NCBI RefSeq assembly: GCF_018310345.1
Contig: NZ_JAGXBY010000003.1
Location: forward strand, 1 to 64,000
DNA: 64,000 nucleotides
DNA from: Ornithinibacillus massiliensis
GTDB taxonomy: Bacteria; Bacillota; Bacilli; Bacillales; Amphibacillaceae
Reading direction: 5' to 3'
Notes under the pieces: model-generated
The model's input: the letters and a program-made list of their open reading frames with translations, nothing else
Told to the model about the DNA's origin: nothing
Database searches by the model: none
Shown: positions 53,130 through 62,715 of the stretch, piece by piece
Layout of the letters: each line of letters opens with the position of its first letter
Position numbering within the stretch: position 1 is the stretch's first letter
Position numbers and translations under genes: made by a program

Positions 53130-53237
53130 TTACAGCTATATCTGCTTATAACCGAGGATAAGTTTCATTCTACACGTGACCGAAACAGTTAATACAGATG
53201 AGGACTATTTTAGATATTAGAGGCTATGTGGGAACTG

Positions 53238-53287
53238 TATTGCATTGGTATAATGCAATAGAATCATTAGACTTATAAATCTAATGA
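53238..53287. repeat. Two adjacent palindromes
   Basis: TATTGCATT-GGTAT-AATGCAATA (53238-53260) has perfect 9-bp arms, and TCATTAGA (53264-53271)/TCTAATGA (53280-53287) has perfect 8-bp arms. They stand three bases apart and just before the bidirectional terminator of the cold-shock gene. Confidence 0.6.
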
Positions 53288-53301
53288 AGTATATATAAAC
53301 T

Positions 53302-53337
53302 AAAAAAAGTTCTTCTCTAAAGAGAAGAACTTTTTTA
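53302..53337. terminator. Terminator of the cold-shock gene
   Basis: A near-perfect 16-bp stem (53303-53318 with 53321-53336) flanked by A and T runs can work in both directions. Confidence 0.88.
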
Positions 53338-53343
53338 AGCTAA

Positions 53344-53544
53344 TTATAATTTTGTAACGTTAGCTGCTTGAGGTCCACGGTTACCTTCTGTAATTTCGAA
53401 AGATACTTGTTGACCTTCTTCTAGAGTTTTGAAACCGTCGCCTTGAATTGCTGAGAAGTGTACGAATACATCGTCTCCACCTTCAACTTCGATAAATCCA
53501 AAACCTTTTTCTGCGTTAAACCATTTTACTGAACCTGTGTTCAT
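53344..53544 (-). CDS. Cold-shock protein (CspD/CspA type)
   Basis: A 66-residue single cold-shock domain that binds single-stranded RNA/DNA. RNP1 is KGFGFIEV and RNP2 is VFVHFSAI; the chain begins [14 protein letters not shown] and ends [10 protein letters not shown]. The ATG at 53544 follows GGAGGTTTTCTTA. A leader of about 130 bases upstream is usual for cold-inducible csp genes. Confidence 0.94.
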   Translation of the reverse strand: MNTGSVKWFNAEKGFGFIEVEGGDDVFVHFSAIQGDGFKTLEEGQQVSFEITEGNRGPQAANVTKL

Positions 53545-53690
53545 TAAGAAAACCTCCATGTGCTTTATGCACGTTATTACTAATTTCAGTTCAAGATGCT
53601 AATTCAAGACGAAGATAATGACTAGAAAGTTATTACATATATCTTGTAATCCTAACACGAACATCAATAAGTTAATATTAGTATACCACG
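53545..53690 (-). promoter_or_regulatory. Extended -10 promoter and long leader of csp
   Basis: On the minus strand TGGTATACT (-10 hexamer at 53680-53685) is a good extended -10; the -35 is weak. Transcripts from it would have about 130 untranslated bases, typical of csp mRNAs whose leaders fold differently in the cold. From here to 53886 I see no other gene. Confidence 0.5.
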
Positions 53691-53886
53691 TTTCAGATAA
53701 AAACTATACCTTTTTTTTATAAAATATCGTAAACATTAAATGGAAACCATTATGTCTAATCTACTTTCTACATTTTCATTGTATTTCCAGTAAGCATACT
53801 TACTGAAGAAACTTTATACCAAAACATTATTATTTAAGTGTTACATGCTCTCCATACTTCTACAAGTTTCATTGAGCACTAGCCAT

Positions 53887-54942
53887 CTACTCGTTAACAG
53901 TTGTTTCTAATTTGTTCCGCAATACCTTAACAAATCTTTCCGGTTCATCCACTCGAATAGCGACCCTTCTGTATTGTTTTTTAAATCCCATGATTAATAC
54001 TACTTGGGTCGGTTTTCTTAATTCAAGTATGACTGTAGGAGTTACTTTTTCTAAGTCTTGAGCAATAAAGTCGACCGTCTCTTTCGCTTTCTCTTCATCT
54101 AACTCTGCGGTATGATGGATTATTCTTTCTACATTAGACCATTCCAACTCCATACGCTTCATCAAACCTAATGATACATATAACTTTTCATTCGTAACCA
54201 GTGTAGGGTTTAACCGAACAGCCTGGATATCTCCTAGTAAAAGAATAACACCATAAATATTAAAAATAAGGAGTACAACAGCAACTACTGGAGAAATATT
54301 ATGTAACCACCAATGGATCCCAATGGACTCAATCACAATGGCGTGGATAAGCATTATTCGTAGGGCTATAAAACTAGAATTTTGATGTAAAGTAAAAGTT
54401 GTTTGGGTCAATTTAGGTTGCTTCCTCCAGCTTGCAAAAGCATAATAAAACATAAGCATTTCAGAACATATTATGTGGATAATGGGGGCGTTATTAACCA
54501 TTTGCTGTACTGCTTGATGGAAGGAAAATAATACCGGTAATGCGCTTTGTTTTACCAGTTTTATTATTTTGGGAATATAAACGAATAAAGATATCAATAT
54601 ACTTAACTCGATTAGAATTAATACCCCTTCTGCTATAAAACCGATCCATGTAATAGCTGCAAAAGGTTGTAAGTAATGGAAAGGGATAAGAAACCTAGTA
54701 AGAATTAGTCCTATTGCAATCGCACTAACAATATACTTCCAGCTCCACTTCCTAATCCAAGCAATAAAGAGTATTGGGGATACAATAGCTTAGTCAATGA
54801 TAGAGCCGATTACTACTCCATTTGAATTTTCCGGAATGATCGACACACCGAATGTTGTATGATATAGCAACATATTTGAACTGAGTATTAACACTAACAT
54901 CATTAGCCAACCATGTCGCAGCAATTCTCGACTAAAAGACAT
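53887..54942 (-). pseudogene. Membrane-protein gene interrupted by an in-frame TAA
   Basis: One continuous frame runs from ATG 54942 (AAGGAAGG upstream; MSFSRELLRHGW) to the stop at 53887, about 351 codons, broken only by TAA at 54790-54792. Around it the reading is GSIID-stop-AIVSPILFIAW; a single T to A change in a TTA leucine codon would produce it. The product has about six membrane helices and a soluble C-terminal region of about 90 residues (KRMELEWSNVERIIHH onward). It resembles Bacillaceae membrane proteins sometimes mislabelled beta-carotene monooxygenase; true function unknown. A shorter product starting after the stop cannot be excluded. Confidence 0.75.
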
Positions 54943-55077
54943 TCGAAAACCTTCCTTCAATATAAAATGAAGATTAAACATGGGGATGATCTAATTATAT
55001 TTTAACAAAAATTCTAGATATTTAGTATATATAAAGAAAAAACTCATTTTGTTAGCCAAAAAGACTTTCTTTTAAGT

Positions 55078-55101
55078 AAAAAAACCCGCTTAAAGCGAGT
55101 T
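55078..55101 (-). terminator. Terminator of the DinB-like gene
   Basis: On the minus strand ACTCGCTTTAAGCGGGT forms a compact hairpin followed by TTTTTTTAC. Confidence 0.8.
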
Positions 55102-55106
55102 TCCTT

Positions 55107-55562
55107 TTATTCAGCATTAATAACTTGGTTAATTAGTTTAATTTTACCGAGAATTTCGGATTCACGATGTGCTAACATAATTAACAAATCACCATGTGTT
55201 TCAACATGTCCATAAGGAACTTTAAATTTTACATTTGATTTCCAAAACAAATCATCAAAATTATTGATTCTGATTTGTTGTTCCTCCAACTGTCCAATTA
55301 ATTCCTCTAATGTCGGGACTTCAACCGACCAATCCGCAACCGCAATATCAGAACTAAATAGCTCATTATAATGGCTTGGTAGTTTTTGAGATGACTTTTT
55401 AACGAACAGCAATTTTTCGTTCATTAATAAGGTATTTCCAATATACCAACGAATTGTATTTTCAAAATACTTGGACTTTCGATCTACTAAATCTTCATCT
55501 AACTCACGGATGAAGGTGAGTAAAGATGTTCTACTCAGGTTAAATTGCTTTAAAAATGACAT
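55107..55562 (-). CDS. DinB-like helical protein
   Basis: A 151-residue, mostly helical protein. The NTIRWYIGNTLLMNEKLLF region and the distal HVETHGDLLIMLAHRE (His residues spaced like the metal triad of DinB/YfiT folds) suggest the DinB superfamily, whose members act as thiol-dependent transferases or have unknown roles. Similarity is by pattern only. AGGAGGAGC precedes the ATG. Confidence 0.5.
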   Translation of the reverse strand: MSFLKQFNLSRTSLLTFIRELDEDLVDRKSKYFENTIRWYIGNTLLMNEKLLFVKKSSQKLPSHYNELFSSDIAVADWSVEVPTLEELIGQLEEQQIRINNFDDLFWKSNVKFKVPYGHVETHGDLLIMLAHRESEILGKIKLINQVINAE

Positions 55563-55616
55563 ACTTGCTCCTCCTATCTAGAATTATTATAAATAAAAAG
55601 CTTGTTATATTCAAAT

Positions 55617-55648
55617 AAAAGAGATGTGCCTAATGAACGACACATCTC
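55617..55648 (-). terminator. Terminator of the 3D-domain gene
   Basis: GAGATGTG (55621-55628) pairs with CACATCTC (55641-55648); on the minus strand CTTTTATTTG follows. Confidence 0.75.
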
Positions 55649-55656
55649 CACCATAT

Positions 55657-56841
55657 TTATTGAATGGTAACCTTCACTCGTCTTACTCCCCATTTTAGGG
55701 CTTCCGCACGAGTTGGAACGAATACATCTATCTTATTTCCTTTAATTGCACTACCAATATCTCCAGCGATAGCATAACCGTAGCCTTCTACATAAACAAC
55801 AGACCCAAGCGGTATCACTGATGGATCGACTGCAATAACTTTTGTATCCGGGTTAGCAATTAAATCTATCCCCGTATGGGTAGTTCCTGAACACCCTTTA
55901 CAATTTGCAGTATAGGCTGTTGCTGTTACCGTAAGGGTTTTGTCACTGACTTGATTTAATGTATCTTCATTAGTGCCTTTGTTACTATTTTTTTGCTCAC
56001 GTTCTGCTCTCTCTTTTTTGGCTTCTTCTTTGGCCTTTGCAGCTGCTTCTGCTTCGGCTCTCGCTTTTGCCTCAGCTTCTGCTTTTGCTTTAGCAGCAGC
56101 AATTTGTTCTCGAACTTTTGATTCCATCGAAGCTAAACTATTTTCTTCTGATTTTAAATTTTCAATCTTAGCTAAGAGATCATTTTGTTTCGACTCAAGT
56201 GAATTTTTCCTCTGCTCATTTTGTTGCTTTTGTTCTTGTACTTCTGCTAAAGCTTTTTCTTGTTCTAGCTTCAGTTCATTTAAGTGGTCAAGTTTATTTA
56301 ATGAGAGTAATTGTTTTTCTTCCACTGCTTTCATGTCTGCCTCTAATTGGGCAATTAAATCTGAGTCGGATTTAGTAATTGTATTTACCATCGTAATACG
56401 ACTAATAAAGTCACTAAAACTTTGAGCTCCTAACAATACTTCCAGATAACTAATATGTCCACCAGACTTTTGATAAGAAGAAATTCTATCTTCTAATAAC
56501 TTATGTCGTTTAGCTATATTTTCATCTAATTCTTGAATTTCTTTCTGAAGCTGCTCTATTTCATTAACCGTATTATGTAGCTTATCTTCAGTTTCATCGA
56601 TTAATAATTGCTTTTTTGAAATTTCTTCTTCTACGTCGTTTATCTCTTCATTTAGGTTATCAATTTCAGACATAATAGTAGAAATTTGTTTTTCTGCACC
56701 TGAAAGATTCTCTTGAATTTGTTCACGCTGCTTTTTAATTTCTTGTAAATCATCTTTTTTATCATCAGCTAAAACATGTGTACTAAATGAAATACCAAAA
56801 ATAATTGTAATAGCTAAGGTAATTACAGTTAATTTTCTCAA
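55657..56841 (-). CDS. Secreted coiled-coil protein with C-terminal 3D domain
   Basis: A 394-residue exported protein. A signal peptide (MRKLTVITLAITIIFGISFS, cleavage after THVLA) is followed by a long PcsB/CwlO-type coiled coil (about 28-265), an Ala/Glu/Lys-rich linker and a 3D domain (about 302-394) with VTATAYTA, VIAVDPSVIPLGS, AGDIGSAIKG and KIDVFVP. The three Asp residues of 3D domains are present, pointing to peptidoglycan-lytic activity like YocH. TTG start after GGGGAAAAAG. Confidence 0.88.
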   Translation of the reverse strand: MRKLTVITLAITIIFGISFSTHVLADDKKDDLQEIKKQREQIQENLSGAEKQISTIMSEIDNLNEEINDVEEEISKKQLLIDETEDKLHNTVNEIEQLQKEIQELDENIAKRHKLLEDRISSYQKSGGHISYLEVLLGAQSFSDFISRITMVNTITKSDSDLIAQLEADMKAVEEKQLLSLNKLDHLNELKLEQEKALAEVQEQKQQNEQRKNSLESKQNDLLAKIENLKSEENSLASMESKVREQIAAAKAKAEAEAKARAEAEAAAKAKEEAKKERAEREQKNSNKGTNEDTLNQVSDKTLTVTATAYTANCKGCSGTTHTGIDLIANPDTKVIAVDPSVIPLGSVVYVEGYGYAIAGDIGSAIKGNKIDVFVPTRAEALKWGVRRVKVTIQ

Positions 56842-57116
56842 CTTTTTCCCCTGCTCTCCTATAATCTAGTAGATACATACTTTAAATTGAAGTATACCAT
56901 TACTAGATTTCAACCTCTTTAGCAGGATATTACAATTACATTTCATAATTTAGTACCAATCGATTAGTTGATATTCATTACCGGACACATAAAGTGTATT
57001 CTATCTCTGCTTAAAGTAGTCAGGACACAACCTGGTGTTAATATGACAACAGCGCTCCAAACAATAGGTAGGCTTTTCACTTAACACTTTCGTTATGTCC
57101 CAGTCTGGTTCTCTAT

Positions 57117-57941
57117 TTAATATGCGCCTTCTACTGCTGCATCTTTTACATCTTGTGGTACTTCAATGGAATCTATATTATTCACATTTTTATATTCGGA
57201 TTTCACATGCTGTACCATATCAATCGTCTCGCCTTCTACCGTCATGGACATTTCCATATCCATGTTGTATCTCTTTAAGTCATATGTTTCCTTGTCAATA
57301 ACCATTTCAATATACAGATTCTTTATTTCCATATCCTCAAAAAGCTGTGATAAATCACCTAGCTCCGCAGTTAATTCTTCAGGAAGATATTCGTCTAGCA
57401 TTTCTTGAGAAAGTTCTTTAAAGCCTTCCCCATCAGCAGTTAATTTAAATACATACTCATTATCTACTTGTTCAAACTCGAAATCTTCTACATACTTTTC
57501 CATCATATTTAGTTGTTCAGACACATCTGGCTGATTTGCTGTTACAGTTTCAAGTGGAATCATAGAACTATCCGCTTTAATCCACTCTCCTGTTAAGGAT
57601 TCAAATATATACATTTCATCTTCAACTAGATACATCTCTGTTTCCATATCTAATGGTACTTCACTACCCATACCTGGAATATCCATCGACATGGACATAA
57701 TTCCCTTTTGATGCATTGCGATCGGATCATTTATGACGGAACCTTGCAAATCACTAGTAATCGTTATCTTCCCTTCATCCCCCACAGAAAGCTCTTGATC
57801 CAACTTAATACTTACTTCCGCACTTTCCATGTTTTCAGATGCTTCCAGTGCCTTGTTAAATACATTTTCTGCGTTTTCTCCACAGGCAGCTAGCCCGATA
57901 GAAACCATTACTAGAAAAACCGTTACTATCCACTTTTTCAA
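57117..57941 (-). CDS. DUF6612-type lipoprotein
   Basis: A 274-residue lipoprotein: the lipobox is LAAC (Cys20). The mature part is Met/Asp/Glu-rich with alternating beta-strands (VSIKLDQEL, ITITSDLQG, MSMSMDIPGMG, NLYIEMVIDKETYDLKRYNMDM), the LolA/LppX-like half-barrel pattern seen in DUF6612 proteins. It is tethered outside the membrane. TTG start after AAAGGGGATG. Function unknown. Confidence 0.8.
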   Translation of the reverse strand: MKKWIVTVFLVMVSIGLAACGENAENVFNKALEASENMESAEVSIKLDQELSVGDEGKITITSDLQGSVINDPIAMHQKGIMSMSMDIPGMGSEVPLDMETEMYLVEDEMYIFESLTGEWIKADSSMIPLETVTANQPDVSEQLNMMEKYVEDFEFEQVDNEYVFKLTADGEGFKELSQEMLDEYLPEELTAELGDLSQLFEDMEIKNLYIEMVIDKETYDLKRYNMDMEMSMTVEGETIDMVQHVKSEYKNVNNIDSIEVPQDVKDAAVEGAY

Positions 57942-58054
57942 AATGTTACATCCCCTTTATAAATATTTATTACGTCTAATCATACGACAAATATCTATAA
58001 AGGTTTCACGAAAAACAGTAAATGCTCCTATTTGATTCAAAAGGCCTATAAACA

Positions 58055-58095
58055 AAAAGGAAACTCCAATTATAAGAATGGAAGTTTCCTTTTTT
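58055..58095 (-). terminator. Terminator of the coiled-coil gene
   Basis: Arms AAAAAGGAAAC..TCCA (58055-58069) and TGGAAGTTTCCTTTTT (58079-58094) pair with one bulge. A and T runs flank the stem on both sides. Confidence 0.78.
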
Positions 58096-58097
58096 CA

Positions 58098-58373
58098 TTA
58101 CGGTATATCATGAATATTTTGTTGTGCTTCTTGGACTTGCTGTCTAATATCATGTAAATCCTCAAAAGCCTGCTGAAACTGCGAATTGTCTGTTGCTTCT
58201 GTTCCAGCTTGGTTTTGTAAGCTTCTTAGCTCATTTTCTGTTTGGTTCAGTAATTGTTCTGCTTGCTCTAATTGTTGTAAATCTTGCCCTTGAGCTTGTA
58301 AGACTGAAGCCTGGGCATCTTTTAACATTTTACTTGCCTGCTGTAGTTTCTCATGCATATTTACCTGTGCCAA
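58098..58373 (-). CDS. Small glutamine-rich helical protein
   Basis: A 91-residue protein with almost no hydrophobic core beyond Leu/Ala heptads and about a quarter Gln; it should form an alpha-helical coiled coil (KLQQASKMLKDAQASVLQAQ and ELRSLQNQAG). No known motif. The start is a TTG after GGAGGG. Abundant Gln/Glu and small size recall spore or stress proteins, but this is a guess. Confidence 0.65.
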   Translation of the reverse strand: MAQVNMHEKLQQASKMLKDAQASVLQAQGQDLQQLEQAEQLLNQTENELRSLQNQAGTEATDNSQFQQAFEDLHDIRQQVQEAQQNIHDIP

Positions 58374-58519
58374 AATAAGTACCCTCCATTATGCTTGAAC
58401 TAGCTAAAACTTCCTTTATATAGTGTTCCAAACATTACTGCAAATATGTGTAAGCAATCTGGATACTTATTTTTAACAGACAAAGACAAGAAGTAACTAG
58501 GGACAAGCAATTTAAGGGC

Positions 58520-59239
58520 CTATTTCTCAGGAATTACACAGCCCTCATCTGTACAAACAGTTGCTGATTCCTCTCCTAATTTTTTCAATTTAGGCTTTGG
58601 CGCTTCTTCTTCCCAAACTTGATTAATTGCACTTAAGAATAACTCTGTCGGTTGTGCACCTGAAATGGAGTATTTTTGATTGATAACAAAGAATGGTACA
58701 CCAGTTGCACCATATTGTTGTGCTAACATTTCTTCATTACGTACCTCACTAGCAAATCTCTCCTGATCCTGCAAAACAGTTACGACCTCTTCTTTAGTTA
58801 TACCTACAGAATTAGCTATCTCTACTAACGTATCATGGTCACTAATTAATTTACCTCTTACAAAATATGCGTGAAGCAATTGTTCTGTCAGTTCTTTCCC
58901 TTTTCCAATTGTCTCTGCATATTTTGTTAACCGGTGGGCATCGAACGTATTAGTAGGCTTCATTGTATCAAAATTATACTCTAATCCAACACTCTTCGCT
59001 TGCTCTCCAATCCCATGATTAGCTTGTTTAGCCTCTTCTACACTCATTCCATATTTTTTTGCTAAAGCTTCATGAATCGAAACCCCTGCATAGTTTTGTG
59101 CGTTAGGATCAAGTTCAAAGCTTTTATATTCAATTTCTACTTGATCACGATTAGGAAATTGTTCAAGTGCACTTTCTAATCTACGTTTCCCTATATAACA
59201 AAATGGACAAACAAAGTCGGACCATACTTCAATTTTCAT
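58520..59239 (-). CDS. DsbA-family oxidoreductase, FrnE-like
   Basis: A 239-residue cytoplasmic thioredoxin-fold protein with a helical insertion. The active site is CPFC (Cys11-Cys14) in WSDFVCPFCYIGKRRLE; the cis-Pro region is GATGVPFFVI. The C-terminal tail has a further Cys pair (CTDEGC). No signal peptide, so a role in cytosolic redox or detoxification is likelier than disulfide formation outside. AGGAG precedes the ATG. Confidence 0.9.
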   Translation of the reverse strand: MKIEVWSDFVCPFCYIGKRRLESALEQFPNRDQVEIEYKSFELDPNAQNYAGVSIHEALAKKYGMSVEEAKQANHGIGEQAKSVGLEYNFDTMKPTNTFDAHRLTKYAETIGKGKELTEQLLHAYFVRGKLISDHDTLVEIANSVGITKEEVVTVLQDQERFASEVRNEEMLAQQYGATGVPFFVINQKYSISGAQPTELFLSAINQVWEEEAPKPKLKKLGEESATVCTDEGCVIPEK

Positions 59240-59291
59240 TATAAAACTCCTTAATATTATTTACCTTTTATTATTTAATTGACTAGCTCTT

Positions 59292-59858
59292 CTATTTAGA
59301 ACTAGCTAAGAAATCCTTTTTTAAAATGGCATACATCAGTAAGTCATCAAATTTACCATTACCATATTCATAATTTCGTAACAATCCTTCGCGAAGAAAT
59401 CCATGTTTTTCTACTAAGTGGATAGATGCCAAGTTAGCTGGTTCAATTAGTGCTTGCACCCGTTCCAGCTCCATTGTTTCAAAACCGTATGCTAATACCG
59501 CCTGCAATGCTTCACTTGCTATACCCTTCCCCCAGTATTCCTGGTTTAACTCATAACCAATATCCACGCGATGATGCATTGGCACCCAATTAAGAAAGCC
59601 CAAGCTGCCAATAATCTTATCTTCATCTTTTAGTGTGATTCCCCATCTGATACCTGTTTGTTGAGTGAATATCTTATTATACCAAGCTATTTCATCAAGT
59701 ACTTGTTCCGTCGAAACGAAGGGTGGTAAGCCATAATATTCCATAACATCTGGATCTTGCAAATAGGTTAGCATATTCTCTGCATCCTGCACTTCTATTT
59801 TCCTAAGTTGTAATCGTTCTGTCTCCATTACTGGAAACCTTGTGTGGACTTGTTTCAT
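59292..59858 (-). CDS. GNAT N-acetyltransferase (RimJ/RimL type)
   Basis: About 188 residues with the RimJ/RimL layout: METERLQLRKIEVQDAENM at the start, GYELNQEYWGKGIASEALQA as acetyl-CoA-binding motif and ALIEPANLASIHLVEKHGFLREG near the end. GGAGGGG lies before ATG 59858; the preceding TTG at 59861 is less likely. Substrate unknown. Confidence 0.87.
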   Translation of the reverse strand: MKQVHTRFPVMETERLQLRKIEVQDAENMLTYLQDPDVMEYYGLPPFVSTEQVLDEIAWYNKIFTQQTGIRWGITLKDEDKIIGSLGFLNWVPMHHRVDIGYELNQEYWGKGIASEALQAVLAYGFETMELERVQALIEPANLASIHLVEKHGFLREGLLRNYEYGNGKFDDLLMYAILKKDFLASSK

Positions 59859-59874
59859 CAATTTCCCCTCCGTT

Positions 59875-61827
59875 TTATAATAAATGCATCATTTTCTCCG
59901 CTTCATCCCAGTTCACACTAAAACCTGCTCCTTTAGCACAAAATACCGAGGATGACGTATATTCTGGATCGGCACCTTTATCATAAGCTATTCGCTTGAT
60001 AATTTCTTCCTCATTATGACATTGGTCATACCCGGAAAAAGTTAGTGTCATACTCCCCCTCCCCTTTGTAAAAGAAGCAAGTTTCATCGGATAGTCCATA
60101 AACGTAGCTACTGGTACCTGACCAATGATAACAGCTTTCTCTCCCTCAGTCACCGGTGCTTCAAAACGACCATGTGCGGCCTGGACATCTGATAAAACCC
60201 TTCCCATTTGGTCTATATCCACCTTGATTTTAAAGTGATAATACGGTTCTAATAATACATTCTCCGCCTTCTCTAACCCTTGTCTAATTGCTCTAAAGGT
60301 TGCTTCTCGAAAATCTCCTCCATGAGTATGTTTCGGATGAGATTTACCAGTTAACAGCGTAATCTTTACATCTGTTAATGCCGATCCAGTTAACAATCCA
60401 TGATGTTCACTCTCAAACACATGTTGTTTAACTAAGTTCTGTAATCCAACCGATAAGTGATCGGTGTGACATTTACTATCATACAGGATACCACTATTCC
60501 GTTCTCCAGGCTCTAACTTCAAGTGCACCTCAGCATAATGGCGCAGCGGTTCAAAGTGACCATAACCAATAACCTCAGATTTTATGGTTTCTTTATATAT
60601 GATTTCTGGTTTTTCAAATAGAACCTTTAAACCAAAACGTTCCATAACAACTTGTTCCAATACTTCAAGCTGAATAGTACCCATTACATGGATATGAATT
60701 TGTTGAAGTCGCTCTTCCCAAGTTACTTTTAGGGAAGGATCTTCGGCATCTAACATATTAAAATACGCTAAGGCTTCTTTCACATTGACATGTGGTTCAA
60801 ATACAACGTTGGAACGAAGAGTAGGTACTAATTCATACGTGTTTCTATCCGTTATTGCCCCAATGCCGTCCCCTATATTCGCCCTAGTTAGACCAGTTAC
60901 CGCAAATAGCTCTCCTGCTTTAACTTCAGGAACAATTTCAAAATTACTTCCATTTAACTTTCGTATTTGGGTTATTTTCTCCGAAATGATTTGCTCTTGA
61001 ATTTTATAGGTCGCTTCATCGCGCACCTTCAGTCTTCCACTTAACGCTTTGATAAATGTTACCCTTGTACCTGAATTATCATAGCGTATTTTATAGGCTC
61101 TTCCTGAAAACTCACCTTCACTTTTATATGCTGTCGATGTCAATAAGTGAAACGCATCTAAAAATTCCTTCATACCAATATCTTGTAAAGCAGAGCCAGA
61201 AAATACAGGGAAAATCGTACCATCAATTATCATTTGTTGTATCTTTTCAAGCCATTTTTCTGCGTGATAGCCATTCTCCAGATAATACTCTAATAACGAT
61301 TCATCACGTTCTGCTATAAACTCGATAACTTCCTCATCTAATACCATTCCTTCTGCAAGTGAAGGTAATTCGATTATATCTTCTGAAAAATATAGCTTCA
61401 TATCTGCTATTACCCGATTAACATCTGCCCCAGTTCTGTCTAGTTTATTAATAAAGAAAAAGACGGGAACTTGATGTTTTTGTAAAAGCTTCCAAATCGT
61501 CTCTGTATGTCCTTCTATCCCCTCAACTGCACTAATTATGATGATGGCATAATCCATCACTTGTACAGCCCGCTCCATTTCTGGAGAAAAATCAACGTGT
61601 CCAGGTGTATCAATAAGGTAATAGCTAGAACCCATATAAGAGAAATAGCCTTGACCAGCAAAAACTGTAATTCCCCGTAGTTTCTCTATCTCATGACTAT
61701 CCAGAAAAGAACTTTGATGATCCACTCTTCCCCTATTCTTGATCGCCTTCGTATGGTATAGTATTTGTTCTGAAAAGGTGGTCTTACCAGCATCAACATG
61801 AGCAAGGATCCCAATCGTTTTATTCAT
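59875..61827 (-). CDS. TetM-like ribosome-associated GTPase
   Basis: A 650-residue translational GTPase of the Tet(M)/Tet(O) class rather than EF-G. G1 is GILAHVDAGKTTFSEQ, switch I KLRGITV, G3 IDTPGHVDF, G4 NKLDRTGAD and G5 SGSAL. The domain IV region reads KSHPKHTHGGDFREAT where Tet(M) has its tetracycline-displacing SPVSTP loop, so tetracycline protection is uncertain. It is 13 bases upstream of the GNAT gene on the same strand. AAAAGGAG precedes the ATG. Confidence 0.85.
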   Translation of the reverse strand: MNKTIGILAHVDAGKTTFSEQILYHTKAIKNRGRVDHQSSFLDSHEIEKLRGITVFAGQGYFSYMGSSYYLIDTPGHVDFSPEMERAVQVMDYAIIIISAVEGIEGHTETIWKLLQKHQVPVFFFINKLDRTGADVNRVIADMKLYFSEDIIELPSLAEGMVLDEEVIEFIAERDESLLEYYLENGYHAEKWLEKIQQMIIDGTIFPVFSGSALQDIGMKEFLDAFHLLTSTAYKSEGEFSGRAYKIRYDNSGTRVTFIKALSGRLKVRDEATYKIQEQIISEKITQIRKLNGSNFEIVPEVKAGELFAVTGLTRANIGDGIGAITDRNTYELVPTLRSNVVFEPHVNVKEALAYFNMLDAEDPSLKVTWEERLQQIHIHVMGTIQLEVLEQVVMERFGLKVLFEKPEIIYKETIKSEVIGYGHFEPLRHYAEVHLKLEPGERNSGILYDSKCHTDHLSVGLQNLVKQHVFESEHHGLLTGSALTDVKITLLTGKSHPKHTHGGDFREATFRAIRQGLEKAENVLLEPYYHFKIKVDIDQMGRVLSDVQAAHGRFEAPVTEGEKAVIIGQVPVATFMDYPMKLASFTKGRGSMTLTFSGYDQCHNEEEIIKRIAYDKGADPEYTSSSVFCAKGAGFSVNWDEAEKMMHLL

Positions 61828-61935
61828 TTGAATACTCCTTTTAAGCTACTCGCAGCATATTATACCAACCTACCTAGAAGTAACCAGCTCTTCTATTTCA
61901 AAGAAAAAACATTGGGCCTTGGCTTCCAAGTTCTG

Positions 61936-62502
61936 TTAAAATCCATATTCCGCTTCTTTTTCTTCACGAATCGTATGGAAAGCTTCCGCTAATACAACGA
62001 TATCTTCTACTAATCGATCAATTCGTAGTAATACATCGTCATTTGTAATTTTCTTTTGATAGAAATCCTGTTCTTCTATAAATACATAGGTCTGAACAAT
62101 ATGAGCTTTCATATAGGACAAGATAGGTTTTATTTGTTGCTCAGCCACTAAGAAATGCTTCGCTGAACCAGCAGTGACAATCAGCCCGACAATTTTATTT
62201 AGAAAAGCGTTTTCAGGTAGTAAATCAAAGATATTCTTTAAAGGGGCTGGAATGGAAGCTTGGAAAATGGGAGTTCCTATGATCACTATATCCGCAGCCA
62301 TAATTGTTTCGACAACATACCCGGTATCCCCATCATACTCTAAATAATTCCGACCATCACTGAATTGAATATCATAATCTTTTAAATCTAATAATGTAAC
62401 CTCTGCATTAGGATTGTTATCTATCATTCTTTTTATCGTACAATCCATAGCAGTTCGTGTTTTCGAACCAGTGATAGAACCGGATAACCCGACAATTTTC
62501 AA
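61936..62502 (-). CDS. NADPH-dependent FMN reductase family protein
   Basis: A flavodoxin-like protein of about 188 residues. VGLSGSITGSKTRTAM is the FMN-phosphate loop and GTPIFQASIPAPLKNIFDLL the second flavin contact, as in SsuE/YhdA-type reductases. AAGGAGG stands at good spacing before TTG 62502; a longer frame to 62529 lacks a site. Stands alone next to the repeat element. Confidence 0.85.
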   Translation of the reverse strand: MKIVGLSGSITGSKTRTAMDCTIKRMIDNNPNAEVTLLDLKDYDIQFSDGRNYLEYDGDTGYVVETIMAADIVIIGTPIFQASIPAPLKNIFDLLPENAFLNKIVGLIVTAGSAKHFLVAEQQIKPILSYMKAHIVQTYVFIEEQDFYQKKITNDDVLLRIDRLVEDIVVLAEAFHTIREEKEAEYGF

Positions 62503-62715
62503 ACTAGCTTCCTCCTTATTCCGGTACAACTATATAATCGTTTTATTGTAACGTTACTTTGTTATGGTTCATTTATCACAAGTGAGATTATTTCTCACTT
62601 ACTATAGTCATAGTACACCAAACCAGAAAATGATAGCTAATAAACTGCTTAAAATCCATCTTAATAACAAAGAAAGGCAAAACATAGCTATAAAACTACT
62701 TTATTCTACAAATTC

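Noticed and set aside
55973..56425. 150-codon Ser/Phe/Ala-rich frame opposite the 3D-domain gene
   Set aside because: Composition is the reverse reading of the Glu/Lys/Ala coiled coil.
57000..57116. Small RNA or repeat fragment with CAGGACACAACCTGG and TGTCCCAGTCTGG
   Set aside because: The short complementary pieces do not form a convincing structure and no promoter or terminator frames them.
61880..61935. Terminator for the FMN reductase gene
   Set aside because: Only a five-base CTTGG/CCAAG stem is seen, with the T-run several bases away; too weak to list.
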